Below are positions 1 to 6,254 of a stretch of DNA of 7,068 nucleotides, in pieces. The first letter of the stretch is position 1, and every line of letters starts with the position of its first letter. Position numbers and translations under genes: made by a program. Under the pieces are notes generated by a model. That model worked only from the letters and a program-made list of their open reading frames with translations. It had not been told where the DNA came from and searched no databases. The stretch spans positions 1-7,068 of the forward strand of contig CABGHG010000089.1 of NCBI GenBank assembly GCA_902158735.1. The letters run 5' to 3'. This stretch comes from Candidatus Methanolliviera sp. GoM_oil (GTDB taxonomy: Archaea; Halobacteriota; Methanoliparia; Methanoliparales; Methanoliparaceae).

Positions 1-20
1 ATCTCTTCGTCATAAGACAT
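1..20 (-). CDS. 5' end of an unidentified gene, cut by the left window edge
   Basis: Only the first few codons are inside the window. On the minus strand they read M-S-Y-D-E-E from the ATG at 20-18, or M-K-M-S-Y-D-E-E from the ATG at 26-24. A strong Shine-Dalgarno (AGGAGG, minus strand of 30-35) lies 9 bases before the ATG at 20 but only 3 bases before the ATG at 26, so the inner ATG is preferred. A TATA-like box at 85-92 would give a leader of about 40 bases. These signals support a real, independently transcribed gene downstream of alba. Too little protein is visible to suggest a function. Confidence 0.6.
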
Positions 21-84
21 CTTCATGCCCCTCCTTTGGTTCTCTTTAAATGTGAAGTTACATAATAGTTTTAAGTCTTTAAGA

Positions 85-92
85 TATTTAAA
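85..92 (-). promoter_or_regulatory. TATA box for the gene leaving the left edge
   Basis: The minus strand reads TTTAAATA, a close match to the archaeal TATA consensus, preceded by a purine-rich stretch (GGGAGG) where a BRE would sit. Transcription would start about 25 bases downstream, near position 60-64. That leaves a leader of about 40 bases containing the SD at 30-35. The spacing is what supports the call; the start site itself is inferred. Confidence 0.55.
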
Positions 93-161
93 ACCTCCCT
101 TACAAACGACTCATCAAACCGTCCGAGGGAATATCGTTCGATTTTGACCGATGAATAAGAT

Positions 162-205
162 AAAAAAAGGTTGAAAGAGATACCCAAAAACCAAAAACCA
201 AAAAA
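162..205 (-). terminator. Oligo-T terminator tracts after alba
   Basis: Read on the minus strand, the region just after the alba stop codon has four T tracts: T6 (200-205), T5 (193-197), T5 (186-190) and T7 (162-168). Archaeal RNA polymerase is known to terminate at runs of T in the non-template strand without needing a hairpin, and I see no obvious stem here. The first three tracts form a perfect 7-bp tandem repeat (plus-strand CCAAAAA, 184-204). The position between the alba stop and the next gene's TATA box fits alba termination. Confidence 0.6.
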
Positions 206-220
206 TATGACTATCTAATT

Positions 221-505
221 TTAGGTGTTTTTACCTTGGATGAGATATATCTCTATCCACGATATGTTGGATTCCTTCCCATCATCTCTATTCATCGCAT
301 CGGTGCCAATTTTTATGTCCTCCACCTTAACGTTTGGCAAAAATCTTGTTCTTATCACTTCTGCGGTATCCACCGCCCTTGAAATCGCCCTGCCCCTCGC
401 TTTTATCACAGCATCGTCGGATCCCTCGTTAAAGACGGTGATGGTTGCCAATACATAGTTCATCACCGGCTTTTTTCCTATATACACGACGTTATCTTCT
501 GTCAT
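221..505 (-). CDS. albA: DNA/RNA-binding chromatin protein Alba
   Basis: Alba is a small dimeric nucleic-acid-binding protein that coats archaeal DNA and also binds RNA. The 94-residue product has the family signature near its N-terminus, IGKKPVMNYV (residues 9-18). The lysine pair K11-K12 corresponds to the DNA-contacting, acetylatable K16-K17 of Sulfolobus Alba. The conserved helix GRAISRAVDTAEVIRTRF follows, then the VEDIKIGT strand and a C-terminal strand SWIEIYLI. The length is typical of the family. The frame stays open upstream to an ATG at 556, but the ATG at 505 is chosen: it has GGAGG 8 bases upstream, it begins where the family begins, and the longer start would precede the predicted transcription start. 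The gene is monocistronic, divergent from the RNase P gene, and followed by T tracts. Confidence 0.95.
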   Translation of the reverse strand: MTEDNVVYIGKKPVMNYVLATITVFNEGSDDAVIKARGRAISRAVDTAEVIRTRFLPNVKVEDIKIGTDAMNRDDGKESNISWIEIYLIQGKNT

Positions 506-513
506 TCCAAAAA

Positions 514-518
514 CCTCC
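514..518 (-). promoter_or_regulatory. Shine-Dalgarno site fixing the alba start
   Basis: The minus strand reads GGAGG, 8 bases before the ATG at 505-503. This decides against the upstream in-frame ATG at 556, which would add 17 residues not expected in Alba. Confidence 0.75.
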
Positions 519-565
519 AATTCATTGACGTTTTGACACTCCGTTAACAGTAGCAATACTCATAG

Positions 566-580
566 TATAAAAAGTTGTTC
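566..580 (-). promoter_or_regulatory. BRE/TATA promoter of alba
   Basis: The minus strand reads GAACAAC followed by TTTTTATA (TATA element at 566-573), a reasonable BRE-TATA arrangement. A start about 25 bases downstream, near 543-546, gives a leader of about 40 bases that includes the GGAGG at 514-518. The plus-strand complement (TATAAAAA) could also act as a TATA-like element toward the RNase P gene. The assignment to alba rests on the BRE-like sequence and spacing. Confidence 0.5.
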
Positions 581-597
581 CAGCATCACGATAAATG

Positions 598-603
598 TTA
601 TAA
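598..603 (+). promoter_or_regulatory. Possible TATA element for the RNase P subunit gene
   Basis: TTATAA lies 31 bases before the ATG at 635. Transcription would start near 625, giving a very short leader, which would explain why no well-placed SD precedes that ATG (the nearest, GGGAG at 604-608, is 26 bases away). The match is short, and the TATA at 566-573 is an alternative, so this is tentative. Confidence 0.3.
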
Positions 604-634
604 GGGAGATCATAGATCAAACAGATCTGTCCTC

Positions 635-946
635 ATGAGAAGAGAAAAGATTTTACGGAGAGATATGGCGAAAGAGCGGATTGGGATACTTTTTAAGATG
701 GCAGAAAAAACTTTTGATGAATCCCCCAATATGAGCAATCACTACATTGGGATCGCCAGAAAAATTTCGATGAGGTATAACGTTCGGTTTGATAAAGAGC
801 AAAGAAGAAGAATTTGCCACCGCTGTTACAGTTTTCTCGTCCCAGGTGCAAATTGTCGTGTCAGGATAGGCGGAAAACACGTGACGGTGAGCTGCCTAAA
901 TTGCGGTGGTTACATGAGGTATCAGTACAATACAAGGAGGATATGA
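635..946 (+). CDS. rnp4: Ribonuclease P protein component 4 (Rpp21/Rpr2 family)
   Basis: This is the zinc-ribbon protein subunit of archaeal RNase P, which trims 5' leaders from pre-tRNA; in the family it pairs with the Rpp29-type subunit and binds the specificity region of the RNA. The 103-residue product has an N-terminal helical half with the family-like MAKERIGILFKMAEKTF, then IARKISMRYNVRF. A zinc ribbon follows with C61-x2-C64 (CHRC) and C87-x2-C90 (CLNC), joined by the typical FLVPGANCRVRI stretch. The ATG at 635 is chosen because the basic N-terminus matches the family. The frame runs back to a TTG at 575, but that lies at or before the likely transcription start. An ATG at 665, with GGAG 4 bases upstream, is a shorter alternative. 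The stop codon is one base before the next gene. Confidence 0.9.
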   Translation: MRREKILRRDMAKERIGILFKMAEKTFDESPNMSNHYIGIARKISMRYNVRFDKEQRRRICHRCYSFLVPGANCRVRIGGKHVTVSCLNCGGYMRYQYNTRRI

Positions 947-947
947 G

Positions 948-1316
948 ATGGAATTGGTGATCTTTGAAAAACTTTCTTTGCCTCCGAAGTCGGAGATTGT
1001 TTCCGATCCGATAGATGTCTTTTATTTTGATGAGGCCGCGATAATCCTAAATTATCTGTTGAATGGACGAGCAAGGAAGGGATTAACGGTGGATGTATGC
1101 AAGCGCACCAATGATATATTTACCCCTTTTTACTCAGTTCCACCGATGAAGAACGAGGCGGAGATCGAGGTAGATTGCCTAAAGGAAGTTAAGGTACCAA
1201 AGACCAGACTGAGCCCTTACATAGGACTCTGGGGAACGGATAAGATAAAGATAAGATTGTTCAACGAGGACGATGAACACGAGATCGAGGTGGTAAACCT
1301 AAGTTTTATCATTTAG
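948..1316 (+). CDS. Uncharacterised 122-residue protein, probably all-beta
   Basis: I do not recognise this protein. It starts one base after the RNase P subunit stop codon and has a strong SD (AAGGAGG, 934-940) 7 bases before its ATG, so it is almost certainly co-transcribed with that gene and is real. The 122 residues are soluble, with no signal peptide or membrane segment. They alternate hydrophobic and polar residues in short runs (DVFYF, LTVDVCK, AEIEVDC, KIKIRLF, EIEVVNLSFII), suggesting a beta-sandwich of about eight strands. There are two cysteines (about residues 51 and 78) and no metal-binding or catalytic motif. The layout (a 'switch off/average' N-terminus, a central Gly-rich turn, paired C-terminal strands) resembles small archaeal beta-sandwich proteins of unknown role, but this is an impression only. 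The neighbour suggests but does not prove an RNA-related role. Confidence 0.8.
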   Translation: MELVIFEKLSLPPKSEIVSDPIDVFYFDEAAIILNYLLNGRARKGLTVDVCKRTNDIFTPFYSVPPMKNEAEIEVDCLKEVKVPKTRLSPYIGLWGTDKIKIRLFNEDDEHEIEVVNLSFII

Positions 1317-1340
1317 AGATTGGGTTTTTATGAGTGCCAT

Positions 1341-2165
1341 TTACTCTATCTTTTGATATACCTTCTCCATAGTGTTGATCGCCTTAAGTTTGCCCAAAAA
1401 ACTGGGCAGCATCGATTCTGATTTTCCCGTTATGAGAAAACCCCCGTTCAAGAGCGAATCATAAAAATTTTTAAGCGCCCTTCTCTTCTGTTCTTCTGAG
1501 AAGTATATCACGACGTTTCTACAGAATATTACATCAAAAAATTTGGAGAATGTTTCTTCGTTCGTCAGATCGTGATATCTGAATTTAACCACCCTCTTGA
1601 CCTCATCTTTTATCCTGTATGATCTATCTATCTCGTTAAAATAGTTGATTACCTGCCATTTCGACAGGTTCTTGAGCGATTTCTTTGGATATATTCCAAT
1701 TTCAGCATTCTTTAAACAATTTTTATCGATGTCGGTTCCATAAATTGAGAATGTGTACTTCTCATCCCTATCTTTAAGGAATTCGAGGGCACAGATGGCG
1801 ATGGAATATGCCTCTTCCCCATACGCACATCCCGCGCTCCATATCCTGATGAGTTTGCTACCGCTCTTCTCTTTCTTTTCTATGATTTGAGGGAGCAAGA
1901 GAGTTTTAAAACACTCAAATGGCGTCTTATCTCGCATGAATTCCGTTACGTTTATCGTGAGCGTGTTGAGGAGAGAATTTAGCTCTGCCTCATCATCCCT
2001 TATCAGCTTGGCATATTCGTAATAGCTTTCTATTCCACTATCTTTCATCTTTATTCTTATTCTTCGCCTGAGAAAATTTTCTTTATACATCTCCACATCT
2101 ATCTTTGAACTCTTCTTTATCTCCCTCAAAAGAAATTTGAACTGCCAATCTTCTGTATTAATCAT
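1341..2165 (-). CDS. cheR: Chemotaxis protein methyltransferase CheR
   Basis: CheR transfers methyl groups from S-adenosylmethionine to glutamates of chemoreceptors, opposing CheB in adaptation. The 274 residues cover the full family length. An N-terminal helical domain (about 1-75) contains the basic FLRRRIRIKM helix, and NVTEFMR (72-78) matches the NxTxFFR motif. The SAM-binding motif I is IWSAGCAYGEEAYS (108-121), motif II is YGTDID (142-147), and CRNVVIYF (215-222) is the conserved CRNxxIYF. GKSES (247-251) stands for the usual GHSES. The segment that forms the receptor-tethering beta-subdomain in E. coli CheR (about 172-194) looks a few residues shorter, which fits a pentapeptide-independent CheR (comparison from memory). 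The start ATG is 4 bases after the cheD stop and has no strong SD. It is the last gene of the operon, tail to tail with the unknown plus-strand gene. Confidence 0.95.
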   Translation of the reverse strand: MINTEDWQFKFLLREIKKSSKIDVEMYKENFLRRRIRIKMKDSGIESYYEYAKLIRDDEAELNSLLNTLTINVTEFMRDKTPFECFKTLLLPQIIEKKEKSGSKLIRIWSAGCAYGEEAYSIAICALEFLKDRDEKYTFSIYGTDIDKNCLKNAEIGIYPKKSLKNLSKWQVINYFNEIDRSYRIKDEVKRVVKFRYHDLTNEETFSKFFDVIFCRNVVIYFSEEQKRRALKNFYDSLLNGGFLITGKSESMLPSFLGKLKAINTMEKVYQKIE

Positions 2166-2169
2166 TTAT

Positions 2170-2661
2170 TTAAATCCACTTTTCTCCCTTGTTGCCACAT
2201 CTCAGATGCACTCTCCCATCACCTGTATACGCCTCCATCGTCCTGCCGTAATTTTCTCCAACGTCTTCTGCAATGGTCGGGATGTCTTCATCATCCAAGA
2301 TACTTCTAACGGATCTAATATTTCTCTCACCGATCTTGAGCATCTCATTATCCATAAAATCAAACATCTGTGCTCCTCCAACAATCTTTGCCCTTAAATT
2401 CTCTCTTTTGCAACCTTTCTCTTCCATCTCCCCGATCATCTCTCTCAAAGCAACGTCCGCATACTTTGAACTCCTCTTTTTTGGATCATTGGGAGAATCT
2501 GGAAGGAGTATATGTGCCAATCCACTCACCTTTATTTTCCCATCGTACAAAAAGACGGCTACGCACGAACCAAGCCCCATTGCCCTCAGTATCGTGGGAT
2601 TGTGGGCTATCTTATACTCGCCTATGCCCACCGGTGTAACGGGATTCTCCTCTTCGTTCAT
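2170..2661 (-). CDS. cheD: Chemoreceptor glutamine deamidase CheD
   Basis: CheD hydrolyses specific receptor glutamines to glutamate and binds CheC, stimulating CheC's CheY-P phosphatase activity. The 163-residue product has the family core: IGEYKIA (13-19), the nucleophile motif GLGSCVAV (29-36; Cys33), AHILLPDS (49-56; His50), KYADVAL (66-72), AKIVGGAQMF (91-100) and GERNIRSV (111-118). The Cys-His spacing of 17 equals that of Thermotoga CheD (C27/H44, from memory). The third residue of the triad there (Thr21) aligns with Ala27 here, so the triad may be incomplete. The ATG overlaps the cheC stop codon in ATGA, indicating translational coupling with its partner. The cheR start is 4 bases downstream. 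Confidence 0.95.
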   Translation of the reverse strand: MNEEENPVTPVGIGEYKIAHNPTILRAMGLGSCVAVFLYDGKIKVSGLAHILLPDSPNDPKKRSSKYADVALREMIGEMEEKGCKRENLRAKIVGGAQMFDFMDNEMLKIGERNIRSVRSILDDEDIPTIAEDVGENYGRTMEAYTGDGRVHLRCGNKGEKWI

Positions 2662-3296
2662 CTGTACATCTCTTCAAGGAGTCCGAGTAATTTTTCTAGC
2701 CCTCCACTCTTTGGAAAGAAGATCAAATAACAATCGAAGCCGAACTCTTCAGACTCGAATCTCGTCAGGAACGCGACCACCACTTCCTCATCTTCCGCCA
2801 CGGATGCCAGTATCGGGTCGATCAGCGCGCTGGACATATCATTGCAGAATAAAGGTGGATCAGGAAGCAGTACGATATCCAAGAAATCTGCGCATGCATC
2901 ACAGAAAGAGGATGCCAGTATGTTGCTGACCTCCGAGATTGCCGATCTTCCCATCTCATCGATCTCTTTGGTCGTTCCAGGATCCATACCCATCAAGGTA
3001 TCTATAATCCTTAACGCACCCTCTTCCGGAAAGAATGTGTACAAATATCCATTGATCTCCTCAACATCGTCTTTTACGGGTGTTATATTTCCGGCAACGA
3101 TCACGTCTTCTCCTACCTCTTCTCCCACATCACCTATCTCAAGTATCTTCACCTGTGGCACAGCTATCTTTATATCTTTGCCGGTGAGCTCCGATAATGA
3201 CGAACCTGCGTGGCATGCCCCGATGTTTCCGAGTTCTCTAAAAGCGTCTATGCAAAATTCATCCAATCTCTTCCAATCAAGCATTTGAGACACCAT
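2658..3296 (-). CDS. cheC: CheY-P phosphatase CheC
   Basis: CheC dephosphorylates phospho-CheY and binds CheD. The 212-residue product has two pseudo-symmetric halves, each with the family active-site pattern [D/S]-x3-E-x2-N-x22-P. The first is D17-E21-N24-P47 (FRELGNIGACHAGSSLSEL) and the second is S118-E122-N125-P148 (ISEVSNILASSF). Spacing is exact in both, so two working phosphatase centres are expected, as in true CheC rather than the single-site CheX or FliY forms. The C-terminus (LEKLLGLLEEMYR) fits the CheD-facing family tail only loosely. The ATG at 3296 overlaps the cheA 3' end by 20 bases. The in-frame ATG at 3284, with GGTG 6 bases upstream and an 8-base overlap, is an equally good start (208 residues). 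The stop overlaps cheD in ATGA. Confidence 0.95.
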   Translation of the reverse strand: MVSQMLDWKRLDEFCIDAFRELGNIGACHAGSSLSELTGKDIKIAVPQVKILEIGDVGEEVGEDVIVAGNITPVKDDVEEINGYLYTFFPEEGALRIIDTLMGMDPGTTKEIDEMGRSAISEVSNILASSFCDACADFLDIVLLPDPPLFCNDMSSALIDPILASVAEDEEVVVAFLTRFESEEFGFDCYLIFFPKSGGLEKLLGLLEEMYR

Positions 3297-5145
3297 CCAA
3301 CGGAAGTGAATTTATATCTATTATCGGAACGACCTTCCCATCTCCAAGAATGGTCATCCCTCCAATCCCCCTTATATCGGATAAAAATCTATCCAGCGGT
3401 TTGATCAATATATCTCGCTGATCGAGAACGCCATCGACGACCAATGCAATGATCTCTTCATCATTCCTCTCCACGATTATTGCGTCTCCCCCCGCATCAT
3501 CGTTCAAATTGAATATATTCAAAAGTCTTCGATTTTTGAAGACCTCGCTCAAAAGTATAAGGGGAATCACCTTTCCCCTTATAGAGAGTACGCGTCGTTT
3601 ATATAACGTCTTAGCACCAACATCTCCGATGCGTGCGATCTCTAAAACGTCGTTTAAAGGGATCGCATATCGTTCACCCGATACGTCGGCGATCAATACC
3701 TTCGCGATAGCCATGCTTGGAGGCAGGGAGAGAACAACCTTCATTCCTTCTCCCTTTTTGGAGTATATCCTTACAGAGCCCCCTAAAGCTTCCACCCTCG
3801 TCTTTACAACATCCATTCCGACGCCCCTACCAGAGAGTTCGCCGACAGCTTTTGATGTGCTGAAGCCGGGTAATAATATGAGGTTCTTTGCAACTTCGTC
3901 ATCCAACTTATCCACCTCTTCTTGGCTAAGAATCCCCTTCTCCACAGCTTTTCTCCTAACATCCTCAATATCTATGCCTACACCGTCATCTTCCACTTCC
4001 ACGATGACGTCGTCTCTCTCTCTCCTTGCGGAGAGCTTTATATATCCTTCTTCAGCCTTCCCAACGCTTATTCTATCTTCTGGTAACTCTATTCCGTGAT
4101 CCATCGAATTTCTGATTAGATGAACCAAAGGATCAATTATATCATCCAAAATTGCCCTATCAAGCTCCGTTTCTCCCCCCTCCATCACAAACTTAATTTT
4201 TTTACCTGTCTCCCTACAATAATCGCGTACCATCCTCGGGAAACGGTTGAATATTCTGGATATCGGAACCATCCTAATCGTCATTATCTCATTCTGCAGT
4301 TCCGTCATCGATCTGCCTGCGCCCTCCAGAGCATCATTCAACTCAACGATATTATATTCCTTACCTATCTGAGATAATCTGCCATCACTTATCACGAGTT
4401 CTCCGATGAGGTTCATTATCTTATCCAACCGGTTTATATCGACTCTCACGACTGATATATGCTCCTTTGTGATCTCCTTTTTAGGGTATTCAAATATCTT
4501 CGATTCTTGGGCACGTTCCTCTTCTTTGAGCACTTCGCTCTTGGTGATCTTTATACGTTCCAAATCTGCAATTCTATTCAGAACCTCTCTTATCTCTGCT
4601 TCCTCCTCATCCGTCCTCAAGATGACGGAGAAATCTAAGCCAAACTTTTCATCCTCAATATCTTCCATAGGCGGGGTTATCTTTAATACTTCCCCATGTT
4701 CTTCCATCGTCTGTATGACCAGATACGCCCTGATGCCCTTAAGCGTGCAGTCATCAGATAGGGTGATAGATATCTTCAATGCTCTCTTCTCTTTTTCCCT
4801 CTCCTTCTCTTCTAAATCGTCTGTATTCTCCGCATCTATCTTATCTATCATTCTCTCTATGCGATCCACTCCATTCAAGACCGTATCGATATTATCCGGG
4901 GAAACAGTTATCTCCCCACTCCTTATACCATCAAAGATATCTTCCAATCTATGAGAGACCCCTTGCAAATTTTCATACCCGAGCGTTCCCGCCATGCCCT
5001 TCAAGGTGTGGGCACACCGAAATACCTCATCGATCAAGTCCAACTCGCCTTCTTCTATGCGTATGATAGATCGATTTAATATATCCAAATATTCCCGCGC
5101 CTCTTCGATGAATTCCTTCTTAAATTCTTCCGTATCGATGGACAC
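3277..5145 (-). CDS. cheA: Chemotaxis histidine kinase CheA
   Basis: CheA is the signalling kinase of the array: it autophosphorylates under receptor control and phosphorylates CheY and CheB. The 622 residues show the full class II layout. The P1 HPt domain (about 1-105) has phospho-accepting His46 in CAHTLKGMAGTLGY. An acidic/basic linker is followed by a P2-like response-regulator docking domain (about 123-200) and a second linker. The P3 dimerisation domain (about 230-295) contains MNLIGELVI. The P4 ATPase domain has the N box HLIRNSMDHGIE (342-353; Asn346), G1 DDGVGID (386-392), F box GFST (427-430) and G2 GRGVGMD (439-445). The P5 CheW-like domain runs about 475-615. The start is GTG, with GAGG 7 bases upstream, 2 bases after the cheB stop. 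The 3' end overlaps cheC. No CheW gene is in the window, so the coupling partner is encoded elsewhere. Confidence 0.97.
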   Translation of the reverse strand: MSIDTEEFKKEFIEEAREYLDILNRSIIRIEEGELDLIDEVFRCAHTLKGMAGTLGYENLQGVSHRLEDIFDGIRSGEITVSPDNIDTVLNGVDRIERMIDKIDAENTDDLEEKEREKEKRALKISITLSDDCTLKGIRAYLVIQTMEEHGEVLKITPPMEDIEDEKFGLDFSVILRTDEEEAEIREVLNRIADLERIKITKSEVLKEEERAQESKIFEYPKKEITKEHISVVRVDINRLDKIMNLIGELVISDGRLSQIGKEYNIVELNDALEGAGRSMTELQNEIMTIRMVPISRIFNRFPRMVRDYCRETGKKIKFVMEGGETELDRAILDDIIDPLVHLIRNSMDHGIELPEDRISVGKAEEGYIKLSARRERDDVIVEVEDDGVGIDIEDVRRKAVEKGILSQEEVDKLDDEVAKNLILLPGFSTSKAVGELSGRGVGMDVVKTRVEALGGSVRIYSKKGEGMKVVLSLPPSMAIAKVLIADVSGERYAIPLNDVLEIARIGDVGAKTLYKRRVLSIRGKVIPLILLSEVFKNRRLLNIFNLNDDAGGDAIIVERNDEEIIALVVDGVLDQRDILIKPLDRFLSDIRGIGGMTILGDGKVVPIIDINSLPLDGVSNA

Positions 5146-5147
5146 TA

Positions 5148-6254
5148 TTATTCCTCACAGATAATCTCTACATTTCGAACGATCCTCTCGGCTATATCAT
5201 ACAGAGGAACGATCTCATCCACCACTTTAAGCTCGATCGCGGCTTTTGGCATTCCAAATATTAAGGAGGTCTCCTCATCGCAGGCGATTGTTCTTCCCCC
5301 ACAAGCCCTTATCTCCTTCATCCCGACTGCCCCATCTGATCCCATTCCGGTGAGCAAAACACCTATCGTATTTTTCCCATAAGTGGAAACTGCAGATTTC
5401 ATCGTTATATCCACAGATGGTTTAACCGCGTTTAAAGGAGGATCATCTCTATATAAAGTCATATTTTTACTACCCTTTTTGTGAACAGACGTTCCATCTG
5501 TACGCTTGAAGATCGAAGATTTGGAGACGGCGAGGTGCATTCCACCAGGGGCAAAATATACCTTTCCTCTCTTTATAAACTCAAAATTCTTCGCCACCTT
5601 CACCCCGATCTCAGAGAGTTTGTCGAGCCGCCGCGCCATGCAATCCATAAAATTTCCCGGAGGCATGTGCTGTACCGAGATGATGGAAGCAGGAATATCC
5701 TCCGGCAAGAGCGGTATTATCTGTTCAAAGGCTGAGGGACCCCCGGTAGATCCACCGATGATGATTGAGATCTCTTTATCCGTCTCGTTCCACCTGCCCT
5801 TCACCACGCCGCGTTCGACTCCCTTCAAACTTCTCAATCGCAGGGTGCTCATCTCTATACGCGTGGCGGCTATTACCTTATCGATCAGTTCCTTCTCGAT
5901 CTTTTTTATATCATAAGAACTCGATGGCTTTGGGATAAAATCTATGGCTCCATATCGGAGTGCTTTAAACGTCTCCGATGCGGCTTTTGTGGTTAAAGCA
6001 CTCAACATTATTATCGGACGCGGGTTTTTCTCCATTATCTCCTTCACAGCCGCGATGCCGTCCATCTTCGGCATATCGACATCCATCGTGATGACGTCGG
6101 GCATCAATTTATCTGCCTTATTTACCGCTTCATATCCATCCCTCGCCGTATCCAAGACTTCTATTCCGCCTCTTTCGAGGATATCCTTGATCATCACCCG
6201 CATGAATGCAGAATCATCCACAACGAGGACTTTGATCCTTTCATCTCTATCCAT
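5148..6254 (-). CDS. cheB: Receptor methylesterase/deamidase CheB
   Basis: CheB removes methyl groups from receptor glutamates and is activated by phosphorylation from CheA. The 368-residue product has an N-terminal receiver domain (about 6-125) with acidic pair D13-D14, phospho-acceptor D58 (VITMDVDMPKMDG), Ser85 and Lys109. A linker of about 35 residues leads to the C-terminal methylesterase domain (about 160-360). Its catalytic triad is visible: Ser169 in GGSTGGPSAF, His196 in SVQHMPPG and Asp307 in LTGMGSDGA. The length is normal for the family. The ATG overlaps the 3' end of cheY by 8 bases (6247-6254), and the stop is 2 bases before the cheA GTG, so the three genes are probably translationally coupled. 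Confidence 0.97.
   Translation of the reverse strand: MDRDERIKVLVVDDSAFMRVMIKDILERGGIEVLDTARDGYEAVNKADKLMPDVITMDVDMPKMDGIAAVKEIMEKNPRPIIMLSALTTKAASETFKALRYGAIDFIPKPSSSYDIKKIEKELIDKVIAATRIEMSTLRLRSLKGVERGVVKGRWNETDKEISIIIGGSTGGPSAFEQIIPLLPEDIPASIISVQHMPPGNFMDCMARRLDKLSEIGVKVAKNFEFIKRGKVYFAPGGMHLAVSKSSIFKRTDGTSVHKKGSKNMTLYRDDPPLNAVKPSVDITMKSAVSTYGKNTIGVLLTGMGSDGAVGMKEIRACGGRTIACDEETSLIFGMPKAAIELKVVDEIVPLYDIAERIVRNVEIICEE

Noticed and set aside
221..556. Longer alba form starting at the ATG at 556
   Set aside because: The extra 17 residues do not resemble Alba. The strong SD is placed for the ATG at 505, and the predicted transcription start is downstream of 556.
575..634. 20-residue N-terminal extension of the RNase P subunit from a TTG at 575
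   Set aside because: The TTG adjoins the TATA element and would lie at or before the transcription start. It has no SD, and the extension is not typical of the family.
2168..2176. TTTAAATA on the minus strand just before cheR, resembling a TATA box
   Set aside because: A start about 25 bases downstream would fall inside the cheR coding region, and cheR is only 4 bases after cheD, so internal operon transcription is more likely.
2273..2929. Plus-strand open frame across cheD and cheC (about 218 codons)
   Set aside because: It spans two confidently identified minus-strand genes and shows no RBS or recognisable domain, so it is a shadow frame.
3449..4099. Long open frame on the plus strand opposite cheA (about 216 codons)
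   Set aside because: It lies wholly inside well-conserved cheA on the other strand. Its product is Ser/Ile/Pro-rich low-complexity sequence with no family resemblance, which is what the reverse complement of cheA codons yields.
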